In this document: positions 23,025-33,885 of the stretch, piece by piece
Position numbering within the stretch: the stretch's first letter is position 1
Layout of the letters: each line of letters opens with the position of its first letter
NCBI RefSeq assembly: GCF_000764305.2
Contig: NW_025936235.1
Coordinates: 1-64,000, forward strand
From: Hyalella azteca
Lineage: Eukaryota > Arthropoda > Malacostraca > Amphipoda > Hyalellidae
DNA: 64,000 bases
Direction of reading: 5' to 3'
Notes under the pieces: generated by a model
Told to the model about the DNA's origin: nothing
The model's input: only the letters and a program-made list of their open reading frames with translations
Databases searched by the model: none
Program-made: the position numbers and the translations under genes

Positions 23025-23360
23025 CGGTCAATTTCTAGTTGGCCAGAGTCACCCGGGATTAATTTTCCATGCAATTTGAGGAACCCGTCAACCAGAGCCT
23101 CGTTATCCCAAATCTCATGTTTAGGAACCAGTACTGACCAAATTGACAATCATATATAAATTTATTATCCCAAACTTCCCCCAGTTTTACAATGTGCACA
23201 AAAATACAATTATGTTCCTAGGATAAATAATGACTCAATAATTATCGTAGAAAAAAGCTCGAACAGTTATTTCGTATTTGCGGCGCTACGCTCCAAACAC
23301 ACAGACTTTGAAAAATATTTAATATACGCAAGTTGGTCCGGGAATTAGAGATTCTCGTTG
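23025..23360. other. No recognisable feature
   Basis: A short unique AT-rich spacer between the hairpin and the 24 bp array. Confidence 0.5.
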
Positions 23361-23724
23361 TTCCCCTCATCCCTAGTCGCGTTAATCCCCTCATCCCTAA
23401 TCGCGTTATTCCCCACATCCCTAGTCGCGTTATACCCCTCATCCCTAGTAGCGTTATTTCTCTCATCCCTTGTCGCGTTATTCCCCTCATCCTATTCGCG
23501 TTATTCCCCTCATCCCTAGTCGCGTTATTCCCCTCATCCCTATAGTCGCGTTATACCCCTCATCCCTAGTCGCGTTATACCCCTCATCCCTAGTAGCGTT
23601 ATTCCCCTCATCCCTAGTCGCGTTATACCCCTCATCCCTAGTCGCGTTATACCCCTCATCCCTAGTAGCGTTATACCCCTCATCCCTAGTCGCGTTATAC
23701 CCCTCATCCCTAGTCGCGTTAATT
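23361..23724. repeat. 24 bp minisatellite, about 15 copies
   Basis: The unit is CCCCTCATCCCTAGTCGCGT plus TATA or TATT. It is repeated about 15 times with a mixture of GTCGCG and GTAGCG variants and two indel-bearing units (near 23490 and 23545). The period of eight codons yields long artificial ORFs on both strands. Confidence 0.93.
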
Positions 23725-26383
23725 ATACCGAGTCCTGCCATCTGAGCCCGAGGGCCGGGAATGCAGTTAATATGATACGTCAACCTGCAGTGGCTCCAGT
23801 CGTTGCCGCACGGCCCATGGTCCCGAATAAAACTTGTAATAAATTAATCACTTTATCTGGACAGTTCAGTATTCCATGAATTGTGCAATGCTGAATTTAG
23901 AAGGTCAACTGAGTTCATTAATCACTTATGAATTGATACGAGAATATCTCATCCACACTGGGAGTTAGATTCTAAAGAATTTTAATTTAGTGCATTTTCA
24001 GAGTAAACGATAAAGAAATCGAAGGGCAGTTACTGCTGTATAGACAATCGAATTAAAGTTAAAAATGCCATCAAATACATAATTATGACGGGAACCTGAA
24101 TGGCAGGATATTCTCGGCGTATATCGTGCGTAATTATGTAGTCTCAAATGATAATAAGATAAGAGAATTTGGGGAGCTAAGGTCACAAAAGGATGAAAGG
24201 AGCAATCTGCCTTTATGCCTGTTCCTTGGGAGGTGGAGCAGAGTTCGGTTATCTAGCTGAGCGTGATGGGTGCTCGTTCTTAGTACTAAATAATCAGATG
24301 GAAAGCCTCACATTTCAGGTCAAGTTTATGCTTCATTATCTCTATACTTTGAATTCCAAATCATTTCAGGCTCTCCCTTTAGCCTTATCTCTGTTTATTA
24401 TGCCTAGCTCTTTGTCCATTGATGGTGTCACCTGCATGGCCTTTAGGCAGAAATAGCATCACACCAGTTAATGTATCTGCAGAAAGGGGCTACATAAATA
24501 AACTGATGTACATAATGACTTAATTACAAGCAATAGCAAGTAGATTAAGAATAGAAGATTTTGTTTAATTTTTCGGGAAATGTTGCTTTAAAATAATTCG
24601 ATTTGTAAATTGAAGTCCTCAACTTATTAGTTTAGTTTAGTATTTAGTAGTATTAGTTTAAATTTGACCCTCTGCTCAGAAATTGATCATATGAAACCAC
24701 GACATGTATAATATTATTTTGAACATTAGAAAGAGTTTAACTCATTCATCCGCGTTATCATGTTTGAAATTTCAGGGGATAATATTAATAGCGTAATTAT
24801 TGATAGAGCAACAGTAGAGCATATATGAGCGCTGTGCATGAGCGTCAACTGCCCACATGTCAAGAAGGGGGCAAATTGCGCGTGCTTGGTCCCCTGCCAA
24901 AGTCAAGCACGAGATGACTGCACTAATAGTCTTCGCTAGGTGCGTTCATGGCAGATATTCGAGGAAAGTTTTGTCGTGCATTCAGTCTTCGGCTATTCCT
25001 ACACATATTGCACATACAAGTCTTGTATAATACGTATTTACATTTATGGAAATAACTCGAGTTATTTCCAATTAATTCAAGCAGTAAAACATTGTCCATT
25101 TAGTATACATTCAAATGCTGAGTCGTTTCGAAAATTCGAAATTTTAATTCGAGCGCTGTTTTCAAACGCCTCTACTGAATGAGCATTCAGGCATTTATAC
25201 CCTAACTTGTGACCGTTGCAAGCTCCATTAAGCCTGAACTTGTCCCAGAAATAAACGCATATTCAGGTCTCCACGTTTATTATCAACGCAAAGTTCCTTC
25301 GTAAGCCAAGCAACGGCGCGTAATTAAAATTCAGAGCGTAAGTTCATTCATTGTCGCTTTTCTAATGACCGCATAATAATTTAGTGCGTGGCAGAGAAGT
25401 GTATTTTTGAGATGAGTTTAGGCAAAGTCACCATTAGTTTTCTTTGATCAAATGAACAATTGCAAGTAATTGGTAATGGTAAGTTTTAAATTCGAGAAAT
25501 CATTGAACATTGAATTTATTATCATCACAGTCCGGTAATTAAAAGAGAGGTTGTTGGAACAACATTATGAGGAAACTCGATCTACCAGCGTCATCATTGA
25601 TACACTCTGATTAAATCCATGCTATGTTCCAAATTGCCACAGACAAACAATTTGAATGGACAAAGTAGTAAGAAACAGTTGGCTGCTCTCTGAAAATTTC
25701 CACCTTGATCTTCATGATCAGCAGCAACAGCTGTGAACCGTGCAAGCTCTGCACCTGATGAGGCCATAGACGTTGCATCATCAAGCGTCAGCATTTCCTT
25801 TCACAAAGAATGGCTCTGTCGCATTTCCCAGTTAACAAGGAGTGTTCGAGAGTCGCTCAATTACTGCGAGATGCACATGATGCAAAAATTGACAGAAAAT
25901 GCAGCGGCGCAGTGACACGTGAGTTCGGAGTTTTGAAGCACAATTCAAATTTTTCTAATACTGGTTGAGCAGAATGTCGAACAATTCAGGTAGAAGGAAT
26001 TCAGGAATTCAAGTAAAAAAAAGAGATTCAATTCATTGTAATGGGAATTTAACGGTCTATATCCATAGTTGCCTATTTTTTGTAGGAAAAAAACAAAGAT
26101 TAGAGTCGTGTTACAATAAGATCGGGAATAACGACACCATACGTAGGGAACGTGGCATGCCATTCCCATGCAAAAAAAAGATCATCTCAGAAGATTGGCT
26201 GTGATGATCTCATCATCATAAAGTTTTACTGGCACGTGCTATTGAAATTTTACTGCCAGAAAGAAGCGTATCGGCGGCGCAGGGATTTTGGGTCATTGTG
26301 GCATGAATCTGAAAACATCGATACACCAGCTCGGGACATATATGACATCAGCAGCCTTTAGTGTTGGGCTAAGTGCGTCGGTG
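23725..26383. other. No recognisable gene
   Basis: AT-rich. Open frames around 25718-25915 (plus, ending in TGA) and 25594-25794 (minus) overlap in a GC-richer patch. Both look mildly protein-like, but neither has a known motif. Confidence 0.45.
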
Positions 26384-26490
26384 GCCATGCGTATGTAAAT
26401 GGAACTATCATAATTAGTGTTTCTCTGCCATGCGTATATATATGTATGGAACTATCATAACGAGTTGTTCTCTGCCATGCGTATATGTCT
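26384..26490. repeat. Imperfect 43-48 bp tandem repeat, 2.5 copies
   Basis: GCCATGCGTATRT and GGAACTATCATAA followed by GTTCTCT recur at starts 26384, 26427 and 26475. Unit length differs through a TATA-type insertion in the second copy. Confidence 0.8.
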
Positions 26491-26692
26491 ACAAGAATCA
26501 CAAGTTATTCACTCCCACGTACAAATGTGTCGACGCTTATGTATCTGTCCGTGACGTCAATGGCGTCGAAAACCTTATTATTAAAACGCCATCAGGAAAA
26601 CCTTAAGACTCTAACCTTATCAGGAAAACTTTTAAACTCCAATTTACGGAACATTCATCGGTACTCGATCCCTTAGCACTTGCTGGTTCCCA

Positions 26693-27007
26693 AACTTTTC
26701 GGAACCGGCATCCCAAAACCAGTGGTTCCCAAACTTTTGCAGGCTGGCGCCCCCTTGGCTCCAAGGTAAATTCCTAGCGCCCCCCACAGACACATATGGA
26801 AACGAACACCTCTTTCTTGATATTTGGTATGCTGCAATTTGAATAGAGAAAGGTTAAACACAAATGCGCATTTCCCAAATAGAACCCAATTTAGTAGACC
26901 AATATATTTTTTAGCAGTTTTAACAGTTTCAACAACATAGTTCACCGCCTTCACAGATCTTTCCACCGCCCCCAGAAGGGCGACACTGCCCACTTTGGGA
27001 ACCTCTG
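26693..27007 (+). mobile_element. hAT-like non-autonomous element (MITE)
   Basis: The left terminus is CAGTGGTTCCCAAACTTTTG at 26720, followed by GCTGGCGCCCCC. The right terminus, read inward on the minus strand from 27007, is CAGAGGTTCCCAAAGTGGGC followed by CGCCC. CAGTGGTTCCCAAA-type ends with GCGCCCCC are typical of a widespread hAT group. No 8 bp target duplication is visible, so the copy may be old or rearranged. A partial terminus (TGGTTCCCAAACTTTTCGG) also lies just outside, at 26698-26716. The 106-codon minus ORF through it is a by-product. Confidence 0.65.
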
Positions 27008-29366
27008 GCGTATATAGTACTATATGGATTCAGGTGATACCCAAGACGTTGCTTGAAAGGTTGAATCGTGCTTGATCTATATGACCATGACAATAAAATG
27101 AGATTGCTCACTCTTTCTATCTCTTACGCAACCATTTCATTTCTCTTAGATAATCACCGATTGTTTTGGTTAATGCATTTTATTTTGTTCTTCGCACGCT
27201 GTGAATTTTATATTGGTTGCATGCCCAAAGAAGGGGAATATCGAGCTCGAAGTAAGCGTTTTAAGTCTTATGCGATTAAATACTTGCCAGTGAATAACAA
27301 GGAAAAATTTAATATCATTGCAACCAATGTACTCGACACCAACCGTAGCCTAAATCAGTCATTCGATTTAATATATCCGTTGCTGAGGTAGTTTAGTATT
27401 ACTATACATCAATTCCAATTCCTACCTTATTACCTATTATTCTGTTCCTACTTCATTTGCTATTTCTACTTCATTGTCCTAGTGTTCTATTCCTATATCA
27501 TTAGCCAATTCCTACCTCAACTTACGTTCAAGTGGCTTAATGAGAAGTGCTCAGATGTAACCTAACTCCGAGTCCTCCCGGTTGGCAGTCCCCGACAAAC
27601 ATACTTTCGATCAAACTAGTCTGAACTTAGCGTTAACTTCGCACCCAAATACACGGAGCTGTGATAGACTTCTAACATACACTTACAAAAATGAACGCCT
27701 CATATTGTCCAAATAGTGACACAATTTCATACATACAGTAGGAGAAGAGTGCAGACGTAGTAATAGCGGCCGGGCAAAACTAAGTCAGTTGACCCACACT
27801 AGAACAAAAGTGTATCGATATTAGGACAACGTCTTATGTCTCGAGTGTAGGATGCGCAGGCCTTAGATGCAGAAGTAAAAGCCACTCGTTACAGTAATAC
27901 AAATCTGCACGTGATTTTCATAACCGTTCAAGCGCTGGAAAAATTTCACTTTACATGGCGAAAAAAATTTCAACTTAATTGCCTCACAACGTTTCATCAA
28001 ACGAGGATTTTGAAGTAAATAGAAGAAATGCTGAGCAGTGTTCGCATACATGTAGTGAATGGAGCATGGGAACAGTTAAAATTGGTTCATTCGTATCCAA
28101 ATTCTGGGAAATAACTACTAAATTAATTCAATAAAAATCTCAATCACAGCGGTGCATTATACGTGGGAAATAATTAGGGATTTACCAAAAAATTATTCAT
28201 TTCCATGATATAAATAAAGTGTGAAGGCAGGTTATTTCATCAACTTTCGTAGTGCATTGCAAGAAAAATAATCCAGCGATTGCAAATAAGTTACGTTAAT
28301 ACCGTAGCTTATGTACTTTGTAATATTCCATGTGCAAAATTTTCCATAGGTGAAATTAAATGCGTCTTGATGATGAAGAGTCATTTGGACTATTATATGA
28401 AAAACGTAGGTGTTAATATATATGATGTTATATAAAATGGTGTTACATAAAAAATAGTGTTATAAAAAACGTAGTTTGATGCGGAGAGCTGTAGAATGAG
28501 AAGTGTCTGATGGAAGCGCCGTTTTATCAACGACCCATGCAAGTCGGCAGTCGGTGAGCACCCAAATTGCCTTATTGGGCGACTATATTAATGGGTCATA
28601 TTCTTTTACCATAACGACGGGGCATATTCGGTGACCATATTAACGGCCCATATTTGATGCCTTGCACAAAGCAACTAATTGCGCCGAGCGAAGTTCATCT
28701 CTTCTCTGGACTGAAGACAGGCAGCTCCGGGGGCGGCAAAGCTGGTAAGGTTGTCCAGGACAGAAGTCTCAATCATCTCGGTGATTATAAAGTATGCGTC
28801 ATAATAACTGATAATAATAATATATTTGATTACAATTTTCTGTGTTGAGACTAGAGAATGCGTACTTGGCTTTAGGTTCTGTTTGAACGAAAGAAACAGT
28901 TGACAGTTTCTCTGAATAGAATGAAATTATGTAGCACAAGCCCGGATTTCAAGAAAGTTGTTTCTCTTCAAAATGAACGTGTATACAGGACACGCTTGCC
29001 ACGAACAATGGAAGGTTCTCAATTCTAGATATTAGGATGCATGGCAATTATTGTTATACTTGTAGGGACGAGCAATTAGCTAATAAGTAGAATAACGTTT
29101 AAAACCACTCTTTTACCTTAATTCTGTCTGAAGTAAAAGACAGAATTAGACTTGGTAAAGACGTAGACTTGGTAAAAACATTGGAAGTACACCGTGTCCT
29201 TAGAACGGATATGCTAGAGTTAGACTGACTGTATTCCAGTATTCCAGTCGTTCTGCTTCATGTTCAACTTGCATAAAGCGTAAATTAACAAATAATTTCA
29301 CCTGCATATCAGCATATGTAAATGAAACGCTCTAAAGTACGTGAGACGCTACTCAAGTAAACTCAC
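27008..29366. other. No recognised gene; possible globin intron sequence
   Basis: On the minus strand this would be the first part of the intron after the globin exon. It contains a plus-strand open frame at 27068-27391 (107 codons, no recognised domain). It also contains a pyrimidine-rich TTCCTAC-repeating tract (about 27405-27535), and a GC-richer patch at 28640-28790 with an open frame and a Gly-rich GSSGGGKAGK phrase. No second globin exon was recognised. Confidence 0.45.
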
Positions 29367-29632
29367 TTGACAAACATGGTGACGCCGGTGGGCTCGAGTG
29401 CGCGGCTGATGCCCTTCCAAGACTTGAGGATGCTGAACTTCTGGCGCGCCGTGAGCGGCAGACGCGGGTCCAGCGCAGGTGGAGGCGGTGGCTCCTCGAG
29501 TTTACCATTTGCGTCGATGTCTTTGTCTTTCTTTTTCTTCTTCTTGTTGTTCTTGGGGCCGTTGGGAGCGTTTGGGGAAGTTGGGGACTTCCCATCGCCT
29601 TCCGTGAGGGCTTTGGTCAGCTGGCATCCCAT
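29367..29632 (-). CDS. Globin, first coding exon; N-acylated, membrane-bound type
   Basis: The exon encodes residues 1-88 plus two bases of codon 89. It begins MGCQLTK: Gly2 with a Thr at position 6 fits the N-myristoylation pattern, and Cys3 is a likely palmitoylation site. A lysine-rich linker (residues 28-37), a proline stretch (48-52) and the globin fold start then follow. Helix A includes LTARQKFSILKSW, with the Trp at the position conserved in invertebrate globins. Helix B ends in MFVK. The donor GTGAGT (plus 29366-29361) splits codon 89 after its second base, which is the conserved globin intron B12.2. In-frame stop TAA about 60 bp upstream supports the start. Known relatives are animal globin X and the acylated membrane haemoglobin of crab gill. 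The function may be redox or lipid protection, or oxygen chemistry at the membrane; that is inference. The haem-binding His exons are not in view. Confidence 0.88.
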
Positions 29633-29651
29633 CCCAGTTGGGGGATCATGT

Positions 29652-29700
29652 GCTAAGGAGTGGGGATAGGAGAGAGCCGGGGAATGTTAGGAGTAAGGCT
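29652..29700 (-). other. Candidate splice acceptors upstream of the globin start
   Basis: Read on the minus strand, a strong polypyrimidine tract CTCTCTCCTATCCCCACTCC ends in TTAG, with AG at plus 29654-29653, 20 bases before the globin ATG. A second acceptor-like TTTTATATTCTTCAG has its AG at 29700-29699. Either suggests that a 5' untranslated exon lies at higher coordinates. If the longer leader is used it includes a short out-of-frame ATG (ATGATCCCC) before the Met-Gly-Cys start. Confidence 0.45.
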
Positions 29701-30435
29701 GAAGAATATAAAAAATAAGTATAAAGTGAGTGGAATGAGGAAGCGACAGATGAATGATTTAAGCTGTCAAGGTTTTCTGATAAGAGGGAGGCGAAAAATT
29801 GAATGGAAAAGAAGTTGTTTCTCTAAGTTTAGGAGACAAGACGATTTTAAAAATAAATATGCTGTAGAAAATAATTTTGAATGGGAATTAATTTGAATGA
29901 GTTATAGGCCAAAATATAGAGATTAATTGCGTTGTGGACTTCAAATAATCATCTAATTTTGGGAAAATAAAATGCTTCTTATGAAAAAGAAGAATTTGAG
30001 AAGGCGGTGAAGGGACATAAAGTTCAATGAGGCGTGCGTAGTGAATAAACAAATGTTCGAATGGAGTTAGCAAGTGTCATCACATCTTCTTCGTTCCCGA
30101 ACCATCAAGCGTCAAGGGAAAGCCCTACAAGAATTTTGATTTCACTTTCCCTGCACTTAGTAACAAAGCTGTCATCACTTCTCAATAAATATTAAATTCC
30201 TGGTTTTTGGAAAAGTATAACACATTTGAAAATAAAACCACTGATCTGGAAGAGGTAATAAGCAAATGAGAACTTTCATTTATATACAGAACAACTGTCA
30301 GCTATAAATACACGAGACAATATAGTTGAGTGAGAATATATACTTATTACTTCCCGTGTAAACAATGATTCCCTGACATGAAATTACCACCCCAACTGTG
30401 GTAATGATCCTGCCTAATTCTGAGGGTGCAGTTCT
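29701..30435. other. No recognisable feature
   Basis: AT-rich. It may hold the globin 5' untranslated exon and promoter on the minus strand, but I could not point to a convincing TATA box or initiator. Confidence 0.4.
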
Positions 30436-30512
30436 GAACATCATCAGTTATTGATTGGCTGAACATCATCAGTTATTGATTGGCTGAACATCATCAGTTA
30501 TTGATTGGCTGA
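30436..30512. repeat. 25 bp tandem repeat, three exact copies
   Basis: GAACATCATCAGTTATTGAT plus TGGCT begins at 30436, 30461 and 30486 with no differences, so the expansion is probably recent. It directly precedes dispersed repeat C copy 2. Confidence 0.9.
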
Positions 30513-30540
30513 ATGGATTCAGCTAGAACTATATTGTATT

Positions 30541-30700
30541 TTTAGCGCATTTTCTCATTTATGGAAAAATGCACTATTGTGCTCGCCATGTCCGTCTGTT
30601 TTTTTCGTCTGTCTGTCCGTCCGTGACTTCATTTTTTCGTCGACGAGAAAATGTGTTCTCTGTCATTCACTGCAGTGAGTACTGAGTTACATTTTTTCCT
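30541..30700 (+). repeat. Dispersed repeat C, copy 2
   Basis: Collinear with 19998-20150. It has TTTTAGCGCATTTTCTC, TTTATGGAAA, TCGCCATGTCCG, a GTCTGTCTGTCCGTCCGTGA block, then GAGAAAATG and CTCTGTCA. It retains the sequence CATTTTTTCGTCGACGAGAA, which is lost in copy 1, where the hairpin replaces it. Confidence 0.7.
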
Positions 30701-32111
30701 GTTTATTCGAACCCAAATTGCAAAGGACAAAAAAATGTTATTATAAAATAACTGTTGTTTTTTCAAATTAATGTAAGTTTAGTTAGTTCATCTATGACAA
30801 TTGTATTCTGAGCACAGTAAAGAGCAGAAACAAGTGAAATTGTGTCTAGCAAACAGGCACATTTTCTTCCCTGTATACATTGGAATTATTTATAGCTTAT
30901 GAAAAGAATTAGCATAATTCCACGCTGGTCTGCATAATTCTGAGCTCAACATCGATCTTGTCATACAGTTGTCACTACACCATTAGGTGGCGTTAGGGTA
31001 ATTCAGTCATCATTATCATTATAAGACTGCTTACAATGGGGAGGCTACTTATCATGTCATTAATACGAGAGCCTTGAGTATCACCTGGCATACATAAGAG
31101 CCATAAGAGCTGTTTATGTGGCATATGTTGGCAATTAGCGATGTATATAACTTAAATCTGTTGTTAAATATCCAGTTTAAGGAAGATAACGAGAAATGGT
31201 TTAAGGAAGGTAACGTTTTTCTCACTACCGCGAAAATTCAGGAAAGAAATAAGTCAAGTCAGTAGTATAAGTGAACGCATATGATAATCTTATATGGCAA
31301 AAAACAAGTCTGACCTGGTTTGTCAGAAAATATCTTGAGGAATATAAGCCAATGAGAATCAGACGTCAACAGTCACACGGAGTCATAGGAGAGAATGATT
31401 GATTTTATTTTAATACCGTTACAGTCCAAAGTTAGCCCAAGCTAGAGAAGTGCGGCGAGCAACAAAACGTGCGCCCGCATCATAGCGTGCTAGTTGCACG
31501 TCACCAGTTAGTTATTAATTCAGGATCTTCCTAAAGCAAACAAACATCAGGCGCCGCTTCATGTGAGGGAGAATATGCTTCTTATTACACGGGCTGAGAT
31601 AGTGGGTGGCCTGCTTATGGTATCTGGGATACGCAGTGATAAGGTGGTGATGGAGTGGAAACGGAAGTGAAACTCCATAATGAAGTGATAATGAAGTGAT
31701 TTGCGCAGTGTTGAGGTAGGGATTAAAAATAATAGCAAGGTGTATAAATAAAATAAATGCAAAAACCTAATTCATAATAACTCCACGAGGGAATTTGAAA
31801 CACTGGTCAAATCGCACTATTTTGCGTCGATAATGGCTTTTCGGACAGCCCCTCAATTTGGCTGATAAATTGCTGCTCGCGAGATCGCAGGTTCCTAAAA
31901 ACGCTCGCGCGAGTAAAAAATTTTTTGTGAAATGCGTGGCTTCGAGAATCCATACCTGGAATTAAACGAAGTCAGTTCCTGGCTCCAGGGAAAAGACTCA
32001 AGGAGAGAAAGCACGAAAAAGGTTTTAATTTTCTGCTGTCTGATTCAAATGTCGCTTTCCTGGATTCATTCACGTTTTCCCTCACACATGCACATTTTAA
32101 CTGTTTGTAAA
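30701..32111. other. No recognisable feature
   Basis: AT-rich spacer. A minus-strand open stretch (31559-31762) has low-complexity composition and no support. Confidence 0.5.
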
Positions 32112-32211
32112 ATGGACTTTTTAAAATTTTTAGACGAAGTTCCATCTGGTTTACGACGAAATTATTATCACTGTGCGGAAATACTCTTCCAGCAAAACAA
32201 TGCTCAAGAGA
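32112..32211 (+). CDS. Candidate coding exon, unrecognised
   Basis: ATG 32112-32114 opens 33 codons plus one base up to a strong donor (GAGA then GTAAGT, GT at 32212-32213). An alternative acceptor TTTTTAG (AG at 32132-32133) would start the exon slightly later. The translation, including DEVPSGLRRNYYHCAEILF, is hydrophilic and predicted to be helical. The same frame is open upstream to 31932, so a longer exon is possible. No family recognised. Low confidence, because it rests on one donor and composition. Confidence 0.25.
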
Positions 32212-33686
32212 GTAAGTAGCAAATAGCAGAAGGCATTACTAAAGAAAAAAAAATTACGTGAGACGTTCTAGGCCAATCGGTTCAAAACGGTAACATTCGA
32301 ATTTATGAAGTCAATTTAAAATACCCAGTACATCGAAACGAAAATTTCATTTAACTCCATTCAATGGAACGATTAATAAAAATGTGTGTAGCTTAATAAT
32401 ATATATAATAACTAATGCCGTACAACTTCTTACGCAATTAATAAGTCACGTACAACTATGAACAACAAGCAAAAAATTGTTCAAACGCTAGAAACTACGC
32501 TAAAGGAGACCTGAAGGCACCTTTCCACACACTTAACAAACAGTGAGTGTTCGTGTACATGCGAAATGATCGAAGGCAGTTGTAAAAAAAATCGAGTCTC
32601 TCACGCCGTTATTGTGAAATTTTGCTTCATCTAATTTCTCGAATCGTAAAGCGAACAAAGCTGGAAATTCAACAATATACAAGTCAACTTCAAGTCTTTC
32701 GAATCGATGAGCCTGGGTAGATATCGACGTTGGCCCGAAGACAATCGAGATAAGATTCAAATGAATGGTGTTATTTACGACCTCCTGCTATTCAGCCAGT
32801 CACATTTAGGTATAACGAGATCGATATTTAGATCGATAACGGATAGCCAACAATGACGAATGAGGTTGAAGTTGACAGTTTATTTGGGCGATATTTTTTT
32901 CTCTGACATACACTCGTACTGTAGCGCACCGAAAGCAAAATATTGAACGTGCTGCTCTGCAATTTGTCTGAAACCTGCAAAAACGGTCTACGGTCTCAAG
33001 TAGCCTTAGGATCGCAGCAAGACTTCTCTTTTCTTTCTAAAATTTTCACCTACAAAGACATAAAGCACGATACTTCATTAGTGTCTTAATTTCAGTTATA
33101 AAAATGATAGCATTTACGGCAGGACAAGAACTTTTTTTCACCTTAATATGACGTATATCATACAATGTATGATGGTCGGCATGTTATATGGGGAAAGGAT
33201 TTTTTTGCAAGAAGGGAATGAAAGAAGAAAAAGTAACATTTGTTGTTCACATTCGACTTTCGTTGCAGTTGTTTACAACCCCTTCGGGAAAAACAAGCCG
33301 AAGTTTCTTAGTGGACAATATTTTAAATCATAATTAAATAATATTTCCGTGAAGCACTACAATGATGGTAATTTTGTACCGCAATTTTTGTCCAGACTTT
33401 TATGTATGTATTTTATCATGCTATTTAATTATTATTTACATTCAACAATATCCCTCGTCAGTTAACGCGACGCTAAAAAGTTGAACTTTCCCTAATTGAG
33501 TTTGTAGCGTCTCAGTTCAACCTTACATAATCGTGGCGGCAGGAACAAAATCCTTCTATATGGCATCACAAATAGTAGCGTGGAAATTTTTGCGCCTAAG
33601 GATCACTAATAAACATTCAAGGATATCATCAGCATCAAATTCGCCCTCATTCTCTGCAAATTAACAAGTGACCTCAAGGTACTCAC
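32212..33686. other. No recognisable feature
   Basis: AT-rich, no supported gene or repeat. Confidence 0.5.
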
Positions 33687-33885
33687 GAGCCCAATTTTTT
33701 GGACGAGTTTTGGATTATCTGGAGGCGCCACAGGACCTACTGGCTTCTTTATGTGTCCCGGGGGCAAAGCATGACACCAAATCCGTATCGTAGTGCGGAT
33801 AAGAGGCCATAGACATGCCCAAAGGGTTGCTCATGACACACTTGGTCTCGTAAAGTAGGCACTGCGACGCCCCCTTAGATGGCAT
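33687..33885 (-). CDS. Candidate exon or broken exon, unrecognised
   Basis: A GC-rich island on the minus strand. One frame runs 56 codons from ATG (33885-33883) to a stop at 33715. It uses mostly G/C third positions and includes CLLYETKCVMSNPLGMSMAS. A second frame, open from 33830, ends in KKPVGPVAPPDNPKLVQKIG and reaches a strong donor, GTGAGT (33686-33681). The frames could be one exon broken by a single-base shift near the CACATAAAGAAG stretch, or two alternative readings. No known family was recognised, and a decayed transposon ORF cannot be excluded. Confidence 0.3.

Noticed and set aside
23487..23783. An ORF with an eight-residue repeat (YNATRDEG) that could suggest a repeat-containing glycoprotein.
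   Set aside because: It is generated entirely by the 24 bp minisatellite, and the opposite strand gives an equally long repeat ORF.
25718..25915. Overlapping plus- and minus-strand open frames with protein-like composition.
   Set aside because: Neither frame has a known motif, a credible start or good splice sites, and both being open argues for composition rather than coding.
26673..26993. A 106-codon minus-strand ORF.
   Set aside because: It lies inside the hAT-like MITE and translates its terminal and GCGCCCCC sequences. Such non-autonomous elements do not encode proteins.
28654..28848. A GSSGGGKAGK phrase resembling a Walker A nucleotide-binding loop.
   Set aside because: The residue after Gly-Lys is Ala instead of Ser or Thr, no other ATPase motifs follow, and the frame is short.
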